From contig NC_056766.1 of NCBI RefSeq assembly GCF_018687715.1, positions 26,299,933 to 26,363,932 of the forward strand: DNA of 64,000 bases. Direction: 5' to 3'. Under the pieces are notes generated by a model, which did not search any database, had not been told where the DNA came from, and worked only from the letters and a program-made list of their open reading frames with translations. This DNA is from Carya illinoinensis (taxonomy: Eukaryota > Streptophyta > Magnoliopsida > Fagales > Juglandaceae). The position numbers were made by a program, and so were the translations under genes. Positions 20,125-30,390 of this stretch are shown one piece after another (within the stretch, counting starts at the first letter, position 1; each line of letters opens with the position of its first letter).

Positions 20125-21434
20125 ATGGAGGCATGCACAACAACTTTCAACTTGGAGAAGGCCGTATGCAACCTTGGCTATTTCATGATGGCTCCTAACT
20201 CTTGGATTCCATCCACCCAAATTCTTCAACGTCCGTTACGACTTTCAAACTTCAGTACCTCTGTCGTTGTTTCTATTTCACACCCTCCGGGCAATGCCTC
20301 TATCATCGTTGAAGTCCATAATACTGACAATGTTTCTCCCCAGGATGAGAAAATTATCCTGGTATTTCTCTCTCTAATGTTTGTTTGCATGTGCTGTCGT
20401 AATTAAAAAAGCCATTAACAACAAAAGCATTACGAAGAAAAACGATAAATTAATGTGCGGTGGCATGCAAAATGGCAGGAACAGGTAGCTCGGATGCTAA
20501 GGATATCAGAGAGAGATGAAACGCATTTGAGGGAGTTCCAAAACTTGCATCCAGAAGCAAAGGAGAAAGGTTTTGGTCGGTCTTCTCGTTCTCCCACAAT
20601 ATTTGAAGACGCCATTAAGTCTATCCTCCTTTGCAACTGCACGTAAGTTCTGATTTTTACTGTTCTGATGCATGTTGTACAACGATAGTAGTTTTTTTTT
20701 CCCTTCTCGACCCGTAAATAGAAGTATTTGTATGTTCTTTCGTTCTTCCCCACTATTTGAATACGCGCCATCAAGCCATGCATTAATCCTCCTCTGCAAA
20801 GTATTATTACGTATTATTACTTTCCCGCATATTGGTTTCGTTTGATTTTTTTTTTTAAATGCAATTTTGTGTGACCATAAATATACTAATCCTTCTTATA
20901 TCTGCAATATTGATCAATAGGTGGAAAAGGTCATTGGACATGGCCAAAGCTCTTTGTGAGCTTCAATCACAATTAGCCAATGGTCTGATATCCATGAAAT
21001 GTGAAGATTTAAACAAGAAATCTTCGAATAAAGGATCAAAGAGAAAGCGAGTAACTGAAAAACTAACCGAGGACAAAAAATGTGCCGAGGATTGTTCAGA
21101 TTCTCAGATGTTAAATGGCAAAAATGCTACGTCTTTAGGGAATTTTCCGAGCTCCAGAGAACTTGTTAGCCTGGACGAGTATTTCTTGAAAAAGCATTGC
21201 AATCTTGGTTATCGAGCAAAACGCATTCTACAACTCGCTAAACGTGTGGAGAGTGGAAAGCTTGACCTTCAAAAATTTGAAAAGGAGTCTAATAGCATAT
21301 CTGCCCAGGAAGTATATGTCAAATTGAAGAGAGTTAAAGGGTTCGGTCAGTTTGCATGCGCCAACTTGATGATGTGCATGGGATATTATGAAATGGTTCC
21401 CATGGATTCTGAAACTAGACGTCATTTGCAACAG
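20125..21434 (+). CDS. HhH-GPD base-excision DNA glycosylase family protein, 5' three exons (3' end lost)
   Basis: Three exons: 20125-20361, 20479-20642, 20921-21434, with GT/AG at every intron (GTATTT..GCAG, GTAAGT..ATAG; donor GT at 21435). Splicing gives a continuous frame. Exon 1: FNLEKAVCNLGYFMMAPNSW, RPLRLSNFSTSVVVSISHPP. Exon 2: QVARMLRISERDETHLREFQ, FEDAIKSILLCNCT. Exon 3: WKRSLDMAKALCELQSQLA, a Lys/Ser-rich linker, then the helix-hairpin-helix VKLKRVKGFGQFACANLMM and the catalytic-Asp region VPMDSETRRHL. The family excises damaged bases from DNA in the nucleus or organelles. The expected last exon is not found before element E (21559) or elsewhere in the window, so this is a truncated gene or pseudogene. 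Internal coding is undamaged, suggesting recent loss. Confidence 0.85.
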
Positions 21435-21558
21435 GTTCTCACGAGCATTACTTCATTGCCTTCATATATGTGGATCTACAACGACGTGTATATAGATGTC
21501 ATAGTGTTTTAACTATTCTTTCTACTAATATTATCATTCATTGTGCATTTAAGGTTCA
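21435..21558 (+). other. Start of the fourth intron of the glycosylase gene
   Basis: After CAG at 21434 the sequence GTTCTCACGAGC.. becomes AT-rich without similarity to the next expected exon. Element E begins at 21559. The ORF track of the exon simply reads 26 codons into it. Confidence 0.5.
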
Positions 21559-23223
21559 TGTGATACCCCATTTTTTTACGTGTATTTTCACTGAAAGAGT
21601 ATTTTAATTTAATTAATATATTAGTTATTTTATTTTAATTTATTGTATTTTAATTGGTTTTATTTTAGTTTGATGTGGTATTTAATTTATTTTAGTCGTT
21701 TTATAGTTTTTAAAATTGTTTTCGTCGGATCAATTTTTGGACTCCGGAGGTGAGGATTGGACCTCATTTCTTTTCCTCATCTTTTCTTTTTTTTCTTTTT
21801 TCTTTTTCTTTTTCTCTTTTTCCTTTTCTTTTTCCTTTCTTTCTTTTCTTTTTCTTCTTTTTTTTTTTCTTTCTTCCTTCTTTCTCTCCCGCGCGCACGA
21901 CCTCTCTCTCCCTCTTCCATCGCCGTCCTACTCCCCAACCCAGAACCACCGCTCGCCGGAGACGTGGCTGGCACCACCAACCCAGAAAGTTCCCCCTCCG
22001 GCCGGTGAACCTCCTCACCAAATCTCACCTCCATCCGTACCGTCGTTAGCCACCTAGAGCCCATCTAAGCCGCACGGCTTTTGGCCATTTTCGGCGCCGT
22101 CACTCCACCTCCGGCCACCATATTTTCACAACTTCATCCCCTACCTCTTGCCGTCCTAACCCACCCATTTCCGGCCCCGATCCGTTGCCGAAGCAGCTCC
22201 CACGAGCTCAACTCCGATTTGCTCTTTTTTCATTTCCACCGCCACCCACGGCCAAAAATCACTTCCTTTAGCTTCATAAACATCTCTAGACCATTCCCTA
22301 TCAATTTTAAGTCTTGGTTTGTCCCCGTTCAAAAGTGGGTAATTTACAACCCAAGGCCACAGTGTAAAATACACTATTACGTTGCTTTTTCTCCGTCGTT
22401 TGCAACGTCGTGATCTTTCAAAAAATACCTTATAGCGCTGTAAGTATTTTTCAAACTCTATTTTAGATTTAAATATATTTTACTCTTACAATAAATTATT
22501 TGACTGGTTGATTAATTCCAGACTGAGTTCGAGGAGTCGGGGGTCGGATGGATTGAGGACGGAGTTGCTTGATTTTGTTGTTTTGTTACTTGTTGGATGA
22601 ACTGTGTCTTGAGATATGCATTGTTTCAAATTGAGAAAATCCGGTTTTATTTATGTAAATGGATTTTTGAGTGCGTGTGTATCACGACCCCAAGCCGAGA
22701 TGGGGTATTATCTCAGTGGAGCTCCTCTAGTCACTCAGGAGTGGATAATACTGAGTGACATTCCCTGGGTTGTCGCTGGGCAACGACCGGATCACACAAT
22801 ACGGTAACGCTGTCGTGTTGACTCCGTGGTTCCTAAGCTGGCGGGGACTAGAGGATGGCCTAGTCCAGGTACACGCCGGGCGCGAGTATTGGGCATCGCT
22901 AGTTTAGGTGTCACACGCGTAGTCATTACCTTCGGTGTGGCACAGGAGCCAGAGTGTGCGGATGATCTCTAGGAGAGATCATGGTGCATGCAATAATTGG
23001 ATCGGGTTTTTGGATATTGGTTACGGGCCATTTTCTGAAAAAATGGCGAGGTTATGATTGAGGCTTTGTGATCCATTTTCTGGGAAAATGGTGGTTTCTT
23101 GATTTGGGCCATTATCTGGGATAATGGTAAGGACTGGTTTTAAAGGATATCTTTTGGGCCAAAATGGGTTTTTGGCGTGCGTGGAAAAAATGTGGTTTTA
23201 TGATATATGTGCATTTGGCATTC
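21559..23223 (+). repeat. 5' LTR of element E, first part
   Basis: Aligns with the F LTRs throughout (for example GTGTATTTTCAC/GCTGAAA, the polypyrimidine tract, AGCGCTGTAAGTATTTT, TATCACGACCCCAAGCCG). It is clearly more diverged from both F LTRs than those are from each other. F is inserted at its 23223/23224 position with CATTC duplicated. Confidence 0.88.
21770..21890 (+). repeat. Polypyrimidine tract in the LTR of E
   Basis: About 120 bp of almost pure C/T (CTTT, CTTTTT and CTTTC units). Corresponding tracts are at 23440-23545 (F 5' LTR) and 30605-30710 (F 3' LTR). ORFs read across it as Phe/Ser or Lys/Glu runs are artefacts. Confidence 0.9.
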
Positions 23224-25299
23224 TGTGATGACCAGCTTTTGAGTGTATTTTCGCTAAAATGGTTGTTTTTATTTTAATTAATATATTAGTTATTTATTTT
23301 AATTTATTTGCGTTTTAAAATCATTTTTTTATTTAATTGATGTTGTGTTTTATTTCTTTTAGTTGTTTTGTGGTTTTTAATCTCGTTGCGGCAGTTTAGT
23401 GTTGTTTTTCCCGGGATGAGGATTAGACCTCGTCTTTTCCCTACATCTCTTTTCCTTTTTCCTTTTCTTTTTCCTTTTTCTCTTTTTCCCTCTTTCTTTT
23501 TCCTTTCTTTTTCTTTTTTTTTCTTTCTTTTCTTTTTTCCCTCTCTCTCCCCTCGTCGACCCCCCCGGCCTCTCTCTCTCCTCTCCCTCTCTCACCCCGG
23601 AAAGCCTCTCATCCCCGATCTACCGCCGTCCGGCCACCGTGCGGCTCACCGCCGGCACCATTCGGTTCGTCTCCCTCCGGCGCACCTCCCCACCGAAACT
23701 CACCCCTAACCGGCCGGCCGTTTGGCAGGAAAATCCCTTTAAAGCCCGCACGGCTTTGGCTCCGATCCGCCGCCATCGCTCCACCTCCGGCCACCATTTC
23801 TTCACCACTTCATCACCGGTCCCTTGCCGTCCTAACCCACCTATTTTCGGCCTCCAACGACCATCAGAACAGCTCCTACGAGCTAGCTTTCCTTTTTGGA
23901 AAATCTGGCCTCCCACCGTCGTTTTCGCCGCCACCCACTGCCAACCACCACTTCCAATAGCTTGACAATCATCCCTAAACCATTCCCTATCAATCCCAAG
24001 CCCTAGTTTGTCCCCGTTCAAAAGTGGGTTTTTCACAACCCACGGCCACAGTGAATTTTCACTGTGACGTTGCTTTTTCCCCGCCGTTTGCAACGCCGCG
24101 TGTTTTCTAAAATTGCCATATAGCGCTGTAAGTATTTTCCAAACCCTATTTTCAGATTTAAATATATATTGCTCATTCAATTTATTTTATTTGCTGGTTG
24201 GTTGATTTCGGACTGAGTCCGAGGAGTTCGGGGGTCGGATGGATGGAGGACGGAGTTACCTGTTTATTTGATTTATGTTGTTGGATTATTTTATTATGCA
24301 TTGTTATGGCATTGCATGGTGCATGCAAGTGTGTTTGTGAAATAGTGTGAAAAGCCTGTGTATTGGCGTAAGTGGTCTTACGAGTGTGTGTGTATCACGA
24401 CCCCAAGCCGGGATGAGGTATTATCCCGGTGGAGCTCCTCTGGTCACTCGGGAGCGGAATAAACTGAGTGATGTCCCCTGAGTTGTCGCTAGACGACGGG
24501 AGCGGGGGCTAGGGGTTGCTTGGCTACGAACACGCCGGGCGCGGAACCGGGCATCGCTCTACGCACCGACTCCGTGGCCCTTCGCTGGTGAGGGCTAGAG
24601 GATGCTTGGCTACGAACACGCGGGGCGTGGAACTGGGCATCACTCGTTAGGTGTCATATGCGTAATGGTACTCTGCGGTGTGGCACTGGAGCCAGGGTGT
24701 GTGGATGACCCCTAGGGGAGGTCATGGTGTATACGGATAAAATGGATTCTGGTTTGAGTCGGATAAAGGCCAAATGTGACTGTTGGCGTGTTTTTCGGAA
24801 ATGATGTGTTTTTGGGCCAAATGGGGTTTTTTGGCGTGTGTGGAAAATTATGTTTTATGGGCTTTGTGCATTGGGCATGTTTCATGCATATTGTTTGAGT
24901 TCTATATGCTTTTATCTAGTAGTGTTTGGGTTTTACTTACCTGTGGTACCATTTTTGGTTCCGTAGCTTTTGATGCAGAGTTGAAGGACGAAGAGGAGGA
25001 GGCTGAGCCCGAGGATGCGGCTCCGCCGGGTTGCTGATGCTATGCTTTATATTTGGTTTAAATCTGTATTTGTGTTTTTGTAATATTTTATTTATGTATG
25101 TTTTAAACAGCTTGTATTACGTTAAGAAAAAATTCTGGTACTTAGTTATGGCTTTCGTTATCCGCTGCGTGTTTCTTCGCGCACATATGTTGCTTTTGCA
25201 CACACTTGGCACCCGTCAATAGGATGGTGACCTCGGGTTGTCACCATCCAGACGTCTCGATTTCCCCGTGTTCGGGCGTGGGGATTTGGGGGCGTCACA
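23224..25299 (+). repeat. 5' LTR of element F
   Basis: 2076 bp, TGTGATGACC..GGCGTCACA. It includes the polypyrimidine tract (23440-23545), GC-rich CCGGCC/CACCGCC sequence, and two diverged copies of a GCTTGGCTACGAACACGC.. unit (about 24511 and 24605). Near the 3' end it has a short acidic coding-like segment (24976-25036). Confidence 0.95.
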
Positions 25300-25316
25300 G
25301 GTGGTATCAGAGTCGT
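25300..25316 (+). promoter_or_regulatory. Primer-binding site of element F
   Basis: GGTGGTATCAGAGTCG directly follows the 5' LTR. TGGTATCAGAG matches the plant initiator-Met tRNA primer site. The same motif follows the E LTR at 32896. Confidence 0.88.
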
Positions 25317-25575
25317 TTGGCTCTGGGTAAAACCACATGTCCAGTAGGTAGTACCAGAATGCTTTTAAGGTTGTGTTTTAATTATGTTAAGTACAGTTGT
25401 TTTATTTATTTTATTTGTTTGAGCTTGTTTGTTTATTTCTTTTTATTTAGTTATGTTTTTGCAAGCTGGTTTCTTTTGTTTCTTGCTGTGTGGTGTTGGT
25501 TTTGTTTTTGTTGGTTTTATGATGGTTTTATTTGTTTTCTTAAAGGAGGGTCAAGAGTGGTGTTGTGGCAGGAAA

Positions 25576-26802
25576 ATGGGGAGACCAAGGAAATCTACTC
25601 AGGAACCACGGGACAATACCTCCAGGGATGACTCCATAGCCGAAGCAATACGACAGATGACAAAATTTATGCAGCAGAGTGCGAGGTCTCAACAGACAGG
25701 GCCTTGGCCACAACAAGGGGGTCCCTGGCCACCATCAGGAGGGCCTTGTCCACCATCAGGAGGGCCTTGTCCACAACAAGGAGGGTTTTGGCCACAACCA
25801 GGAGGTCCTTGGCCATATCAGGGAGGGCCTTGGATGTATCCAGGAGGGTCCAGTAGCATGGTGCAAGCTGGATGCACCTATGAGCGCTTCCTGGCGCATA
25901 GGACTCCACACTTCACTGGAGATGAGGATCCACTTCAAGCTGGAAAATGGATCAAAGATCTGGAGAAAACCTTTGAGGTGTGTGGATGCACTGAGGCACA
26001 ACAAGTACTCTATGCCAGCTATCTCTTGCAAGGTACCGCTTCTGATTGGTGGGATACCAAGAGGGTGATGCTGGAATCTGAACTGGGATCTTTCGCTGCG
26101 GTGACCTGGCAGCGTTTCAAGAAGGAGTTCAATGACCGCTTCTTTCCCGCATCGGTAAGAAAGCAAAAGGCAAGAGAGTTCTCCAATCTGGTACAAGGGG
26201 GCGCGACAGTGGAACAATACGCCCGGAGATTCATAGAACTTGGGCGATTTGCTCCTCACCTTATCGCCACTGAGGAGATGCGAGCAGATCGTTTTCAGGA
26301 GGGGCTACGCCATGACATACGCCGTATGGTGGTCAGCCATCGGATTTTCACTTTTCAGGAATTAGTGGATGTGGCCACCCTTGTGGAGCGGGAAAATAAT
26401 CTGAGTGTGGGCTCCCCTCCAGGGCATAAGAGGCGGAGTTTTTCTGGTGAAGGAAGCAGCTCGGGTTCGCCCCAGAAGTTTGTTCAGCGGACCGGAACTC
26501 GACCTCAAACGTCCTTAGGTGTTCGTATGGGAGGACGGGTGCCTATTTGTGGAGCTTGTAATAGAGCTCATGAGGGCGAGTGTCGGATGAGTAGCGGACC
26601 CCAGTGTTACCGATGCGGCCAAGTGGGACATATCGCTCGGGATTGCCCCGTCAGAGTTCAAGGAAGCCGTGGAGGTAGACACAGTGGAAGAACCAACCCG
26701 AGACAAGCAGTACAAGCCCGGGTTTATGCTGTCACACCCGGAGAGGTGGATGATGAGGCACCAGCGACCCATGATGCTGGAGTAATTACAGGTATGGTTT
26801 AA
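25576..26802 (+). CDS. Element F Gag
   Basis: The ATG at 25576 (MGRPRKSTQEPRD) is chosen over the longer upstream opening because E has the matching start at 33194 (MVRPRKSTQEPRD) and the upstream part is leader. About 25 residues in is a Gly/Pro/Trp-rich seven-residue repeat, about seven units (25699-25848). Capsid core: AGCTYERFLAHRTPHFTGDE, YLLQGTASDWWD, FNDRFFPASVRKQKA, EQYARRFIELGRFAPHL. A CCHC zinc knuckle CYRCGQVGHIARDC near 26605 binds RNA during packaging. The unspliced frame ends at TAA within the intron-like insert (26792-26887). Confidence 0.92.
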   Translation: MGRPRKSTQEPRDNTSRDDSIAEAIRQMTKFMQQSARSQQTGPWPQQGGPWPPSGGPCPPSGGPCPQQGGFWPQPGGPWPYQGGPWMYPGGSSSMVQAGCTYERFLAHRTPHFTGDEDPLQAGKWIKDLEKTFEVCGCTEAQQVLYASYLLQGTASDWWDTKRVMLESELGSFAAVTWQRFKKEFNDRFFPASVRKQKAREFSNLVQGGATVEQYARRFIELGRFAPHLIATEEMRADRFQEGLRHDIRRMVVSHRIFTFQELVDVATLVERENNLSVGSPPGHKRRSFSGEGSSSGSPQKFVQRTGTRPQTSLGVRMGGRVPICGACNRAHEGECRMSSGPQCYRCGQVGHIARDCPVRVQGSRGGRHSGRTNPRQAVQARVYAVTPGEVDDEAPATHDAGVITGMV

Positions 26803-26887
26803 TTTAATTTTAAGTTGGATTTAATTTTTGGTGTATGTGGTTTATTCTTTGCTTTGTGGATTTCATGGGTTGATGTGTTTGGTTCAG
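26792..26887 (+). other. Intron-like insert between gag and pol in F
   Basis: ACAG/GTATGG at the left and TTTGGTTCAG/GAAGAG at the right give good plant splice sites around a T-rich 96-nt segment containing an in-frame TAA. Removing it joins GVITG to [16 protein letters not shown] without loss of frame. Element E has the same sites around a 92-nt segment. Confidence 0.65.
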
Positions 26888-28053
26888 GAAGAGTCCGTTT
26901 GTATGAGTTTTATGCTTGTACTTTGTTTGATTCCGGTGCTTCACAGTCGTTTGTATCTTCCACGTTTGCTCGGGTGTGTAATTTGGTCATGGAACCGTTG
27001 CCGAAATCTATGGTAGTGGCTCTACCCGATGGTGAGATGGTGTGGTGTTCCAAGGTTGCTTTGGGATGCCAGTTAAATTTTGAGGGAAGGTTCTTGGATG
27101 CTGATTTGGTGGTGTTCAAGCTGTTGGGTTTTGATATCATCCTCGGGATGGATTGGCTGTACCGATATTCTGCGAGTATTAATTGCAGAAGTCGGATAAT
27201 TAGCTTTCAGCTTCTAGATGGTGATTGTCTGGAATTTGCGGGGAGTAAATTAAAAGAATCGCCGATAATTATATCGGCGATTCAGGCAAGAAGAGAGATT
27301 GCATGGGGAGCGGATGCATTCTTGGTGCAGATGGTGTCCACGCCGTCTGAGAAGAAGTCTTTGGCAGACATTCCAATTGTGGAAGAATTTCCCGATGTGT
27401 TTGTGGATGACTTGCCCGGACTACCCCCTGTTCGGGAGATGGAGTTTGTTATAGACTTGGAACTTGGAGCGGCTCCTGTGCATAAAGCTCCTTATCGCAT
27501 GGCACCGGCTGAATTGAAAGAGTTGAAGACTCAGTTGCAAGAACTGGTAGAGAAGGGATTTATTCAGCCTAGTACGTCGCCGTGGGGTGCACCGGTTTTA
27601 TTTGTTAAAAAGAAAGATGGAACCCTCCGTATGTGCATTGATTATCAGGAATTGAACAAGGTGACCATCAAAAATAAATATCCTCTCCCGCGGATAGATG
27701 ATTTATTTGATCAGCTTCAAGGAGCAGCCGTGTTCTCTAAGATTGATCTGAGGTCGGGATACTACCAGCTGAGAATCAGAGACCAGGATGTGCCTAAAAC
27801 TGCTTTCAGGTCGAGGTATGGGCATTATGAATTTAAGGTGATGCCGTTTGGGTTAGCTAATGCCCCTATAGCTTTCATGGATTTGATGAATCGAGTGTTT
27901 CGACCTTATCTGGATTTCTTTGTGGTAGTATTTATTGATGATATACTAATTTATTCCCGAGATGTTGAAGAGCATGTGTATCATCTTAGTCTGGTACTTG
28001 AGAGATTGAGAGAACACCAGCTATACACCAAGCTCAGCAAGTGTGAATTCTAG
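26888..28053 (+). CDS. Element F protease and reverse transcriptase
   Basis: Protease active site [15 protein letters not shown] (intact Asp) and [10 protein letters not shown] has [44 protein letters not shown] and the active site [11 protein letters not shown] (IDD). The RT domain is complete to LSKCEF, where a TAG (28051-28053) sits in a position normally Trp. The same reading frame continues after it. Confidence 0.94.
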
Positions 28054-28650
28054 TTGGAAGAAGTTAAATTTCTTGGGCACGTAATTTCCCGGGGCGGAGT
28101 GGCTGTTGATCCTAGTAAGGTAGAAGCCATTTTGTCATGGCAGCGCCCGACTACAGCGCGTGAGATTCGGAGTTTCTTGGGGCTGGCCGGGTACTACTGA
28201 AGATTTGTAGAGGGTTTTGCTCGCCTATCCGGACCTCTCACAGCTTTGACTCGGAAGAATACAGAATTTGTTTGGTCAGAGAAATGTGAGAGAAGCTTCC
28301 AGGAATTAAAGAACAGGTTGACGACGGCACCAGTGTTAGCGCTCCCAGAACCGCATAAGCCATTCGTAGTCTTCAGTGATGCGTCTAAGTTTGGGTTGGG
28401 TTGTGTCCTTATGCAGGAAGGACTGGTTGTAGCCTATGCATCTCGTCAGCTAAAGGACCATGAGAAGAATTATTCGACGCACGATCTAGAATTGGCTACG
28501 ATTGTTTTTGCTCTCAAAATCTGGCGGCACTTCTTGTATGGGGAAGCTTGCGAGGTATTTACCGATCACAAGAGCTTGAAGCATTTGTTTTCCCAGAAAA
28601 ATCTGAATATGAGGCAGAGGCGATGGCTGGAGCTAATCAGTGACTATTAG
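28054..28650 (+). CDS. Element F RT end and RNase H
   Basis: The frame continues [33 protein letters not shown], then TGA (28198-28200), then [31 protein letters not shown] (RNase H Asp), [20 protein letters not shown] (Glu) and [14 protein letters not shown] (Asp). It stops at TAG 28648-28650, again where Trp is usual. The last RNase H motif, VADALSRK, follows in the same frame. Confidence 0.92.
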
Positions 28651-30270
28651 TGTGAGATCAAGTACCACCCGGGGAAGGCTAATATAGTTGCTGATGCTTT
28701 GAGCCGGAAGTCACACTTGGAAGATGAAGCCGAGCCGTCAAAATTGGATTTGCTGCTTTGCGGGATGAGAAGGCTCCTTATAGAGAGTTCGCAGCAAGTG
28801 GAGATTTTGTCTTCAGTTCTTGATATTCAGGTAACTGATTTTGAAGAATTGAAAACTCTCCAAAGAAAGGATCCGAAGCTGCTGAACATCAGGAAAAGAG
28901 TCAGAAAATCTCGAGGGTCGTTGCATTATAGCATGGATAACGATGGGATACTTCAGTTCCGAGATCGCAGAGTGGTCCCAAAGGACTCATATTTCAAAGA
29001 GCGGATCATGGCGGAAGCTCATGCGGCCCCTTATTCAGTTCATCCTGGCAGTACAAAGATGTATCGGGACTTGAAGAAAAATTACTGGTGGGAGGGAATG
29101 AAGAAGGACGTTGCCTTATATGTTGAGAAATGCCACACATGCCGTCAGGTAAAGGCCGAGCATCAGAGACCTGCAGGTATGCTCCAACCCCTCCCTATTC
29201 CTGAGTGGAAGTGGGATGACATCACGATGGACTTTGTAGTGGGTTTGCCGAGAACGCCTAGTGGGAAGAATTCTGTTTGGGTGATTGTGGACCGGTTAAT
29301 GAAGAGTGCTCATTTTCTGCCTGTTAATAACACCGACTCTTTGGGTAAGTTGACCCGTTTGTATGTCAAAGAGATAGTGCGGCTACACGGCATACCAAAG
29401 AGTATAGTGTCGGATCGAGACCCGAGGTTTACGTCGCAGTTCTGGAAGAGTTTGCAGGCAGCTTTGGGTACTAAGTTGAAGTTCAGTACTGCTTATCACC
29501 CGCAGACAGACGGCCAGTCAGAGTGCACCATTCAGACCCTGGAAGACATGTTGCGAGCATGTGTCATGGAATTAAAAGGGAGTTGGGAAAGTCATTTGCC
29601 GCTCATCGAGTTTGCATACAATAACAGCTTCCATGCGACCATTCAGATGGCTCCCTATGAAGCTCTTTATGGGAGAAAGTGCAGGTCGCCCTTGTGTTGG
29701 GATGAAGTTGGGGAGAGTAGGATAATTGGACCCGAAATAATTCAAGAGATGCAAAGCCAAGTCCGGATCATCAGAGATAAAATGGCGGCAGCTCAGAGTC
29801 GCCAGAAGAGTTACGCTAATACCAGGAGGAGAGAGTTGTCGTTTGAAGTTGGTGATTGGGTTTACCTTAAAGTCTCTCCCATGAGAGGTGTTAAGCGTTT
29901 TGGTAAGAAGAGGAAGCTAGATCCGAGGTACGTCGGCCCTTTTCAGATTCTGGAGAGAGTAGGGTCCGTCGCCTATAGAGTTGCTTTGCCAGATTATTTT
30001 GGGAATGTTCATGATGTCTTCCACGTATCATCCCTGAAGAAGAGCTTTGGACAGCAAGAACCACGCTTCGTCGACCCAGCGGGTATTCAGTTGCAACCGG
30101 ATCTCACTTATGAAGTTGTTCCGTCGCAGATTTTGGATTGGAAGGAGCAACAGTTGAGGTCCAAGACGATACCTTTGGTTAAAGTGGCTTGGGGAGATCC
30201 GTTAGCTCAAGACTTCTCTTGGGAGCGAGCAGCGGACATGAGGGAGCAGTACCCGTATTTGTTCGAATAA
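28651..30270 (+). CDS. Element F integrase and C-terminal tail
   Basis: After VADALSRK (about 28690) the integrase zinc finger has HAAPYSVHPG and KCHTCRQVK. Core: ITMDFVVGLPRTPSG (Asp), VSDRDPRFTSQFW (Asp) and PQTDGQSECTIQ, where the third catalytic residue (Glu in SERTIQ) is replaced because the motif reads SECTIQ with the Glu retained next to Cys. C-terminus: DPRYVGPFQILERVGSVAYR, DVFHVSSLKK and ILDWKEQQLRSKTIPLVKV, ending REQYPYLFE, the Tekay-type tail. The ORF is uninterrupted for more than 520 codons. Confidence 0.94.
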   Translation, partial: CEIKYHPGKANIVADALSRKSHLEDEAEPSKLDLLLCGMRRLLIESSQQVEILSSVLDIQVTDFEELKTLQRKDPKLLNIRKRVRKSRGSLHYSMDNDGILQFRDRRVVPKDSYFKERIMAEAHAAPYSVHPGSTKMYRDLKKNYWWEGMKKDVALYVEKCHTCRQVKAEHQRPAGMLQPLPIPEWKWDDITMDFVVGLPRTPSGKNSVWVIVDRLMKSAHFLPVNNTDSLGKLTRLYVKEIVRLHGIPKSIVSDRDPRFTSQFWKSLQAALGTKLKFSTAYHPQTDGQSECTIQTLEDMLRACVMELKGSWESHLPLIEFAYNNSFHATIQMAPYEALYGRKCRSPLCWDEVGESRIIGPEIIQEMQSQVRIIRDKMAAAQSRQKSYANTRRRELSFEVGDWVYLKVSPMRGVKRFGKKRKLDPRYVGPFQILERVGSVAYRVALPDYFGNVHDVFHVSSLKKSFGQQEPRFVDPAGIQLQPDLTYEVVPSQILDWKEQQLRSKTIPLVKVAWGDPLAQDFSWERAADMREQYPYLFE

Positions 30271-30377
30271 AGAAGGTATGTATCTTAATCTTGGTCGCAG
30301 TTGGTTTATGTGCTTTCATGTGGCTTGCTTTAAGTTGATGGTTGATCTTGCAAATCTCGAAGACGAAATTTGTTTTT

Positions 30378-30390
30378 AAGGAGGGGAGGA
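30378..30390 (+). promoter_or_regulatory. Polypurine tract of element F
   Basis: AAGGAGGGGAGGA ends exactly at the 3' LTR start (TGTGATGACC at 30391). Confidence 0.9.

Noticed and set aside
21716..22064. ORFs of 83-113 codons over polypyrimidine DNA in the E and F LTRs
   Set aside because: They read as Phe/Ser/Leu or Lys/Glu/Arg runs in all frames of a C/T tract, a composition artefact.
25429..25575. Upstream extension of the F Gag ORF with a hydrophobic, signal-like N-terminus
   Set aside because: Element E has no equivalent open extension, and both elements share the MxRPRKSTQEPRD start at the downstream ATG. The upstream part is leader sequence.
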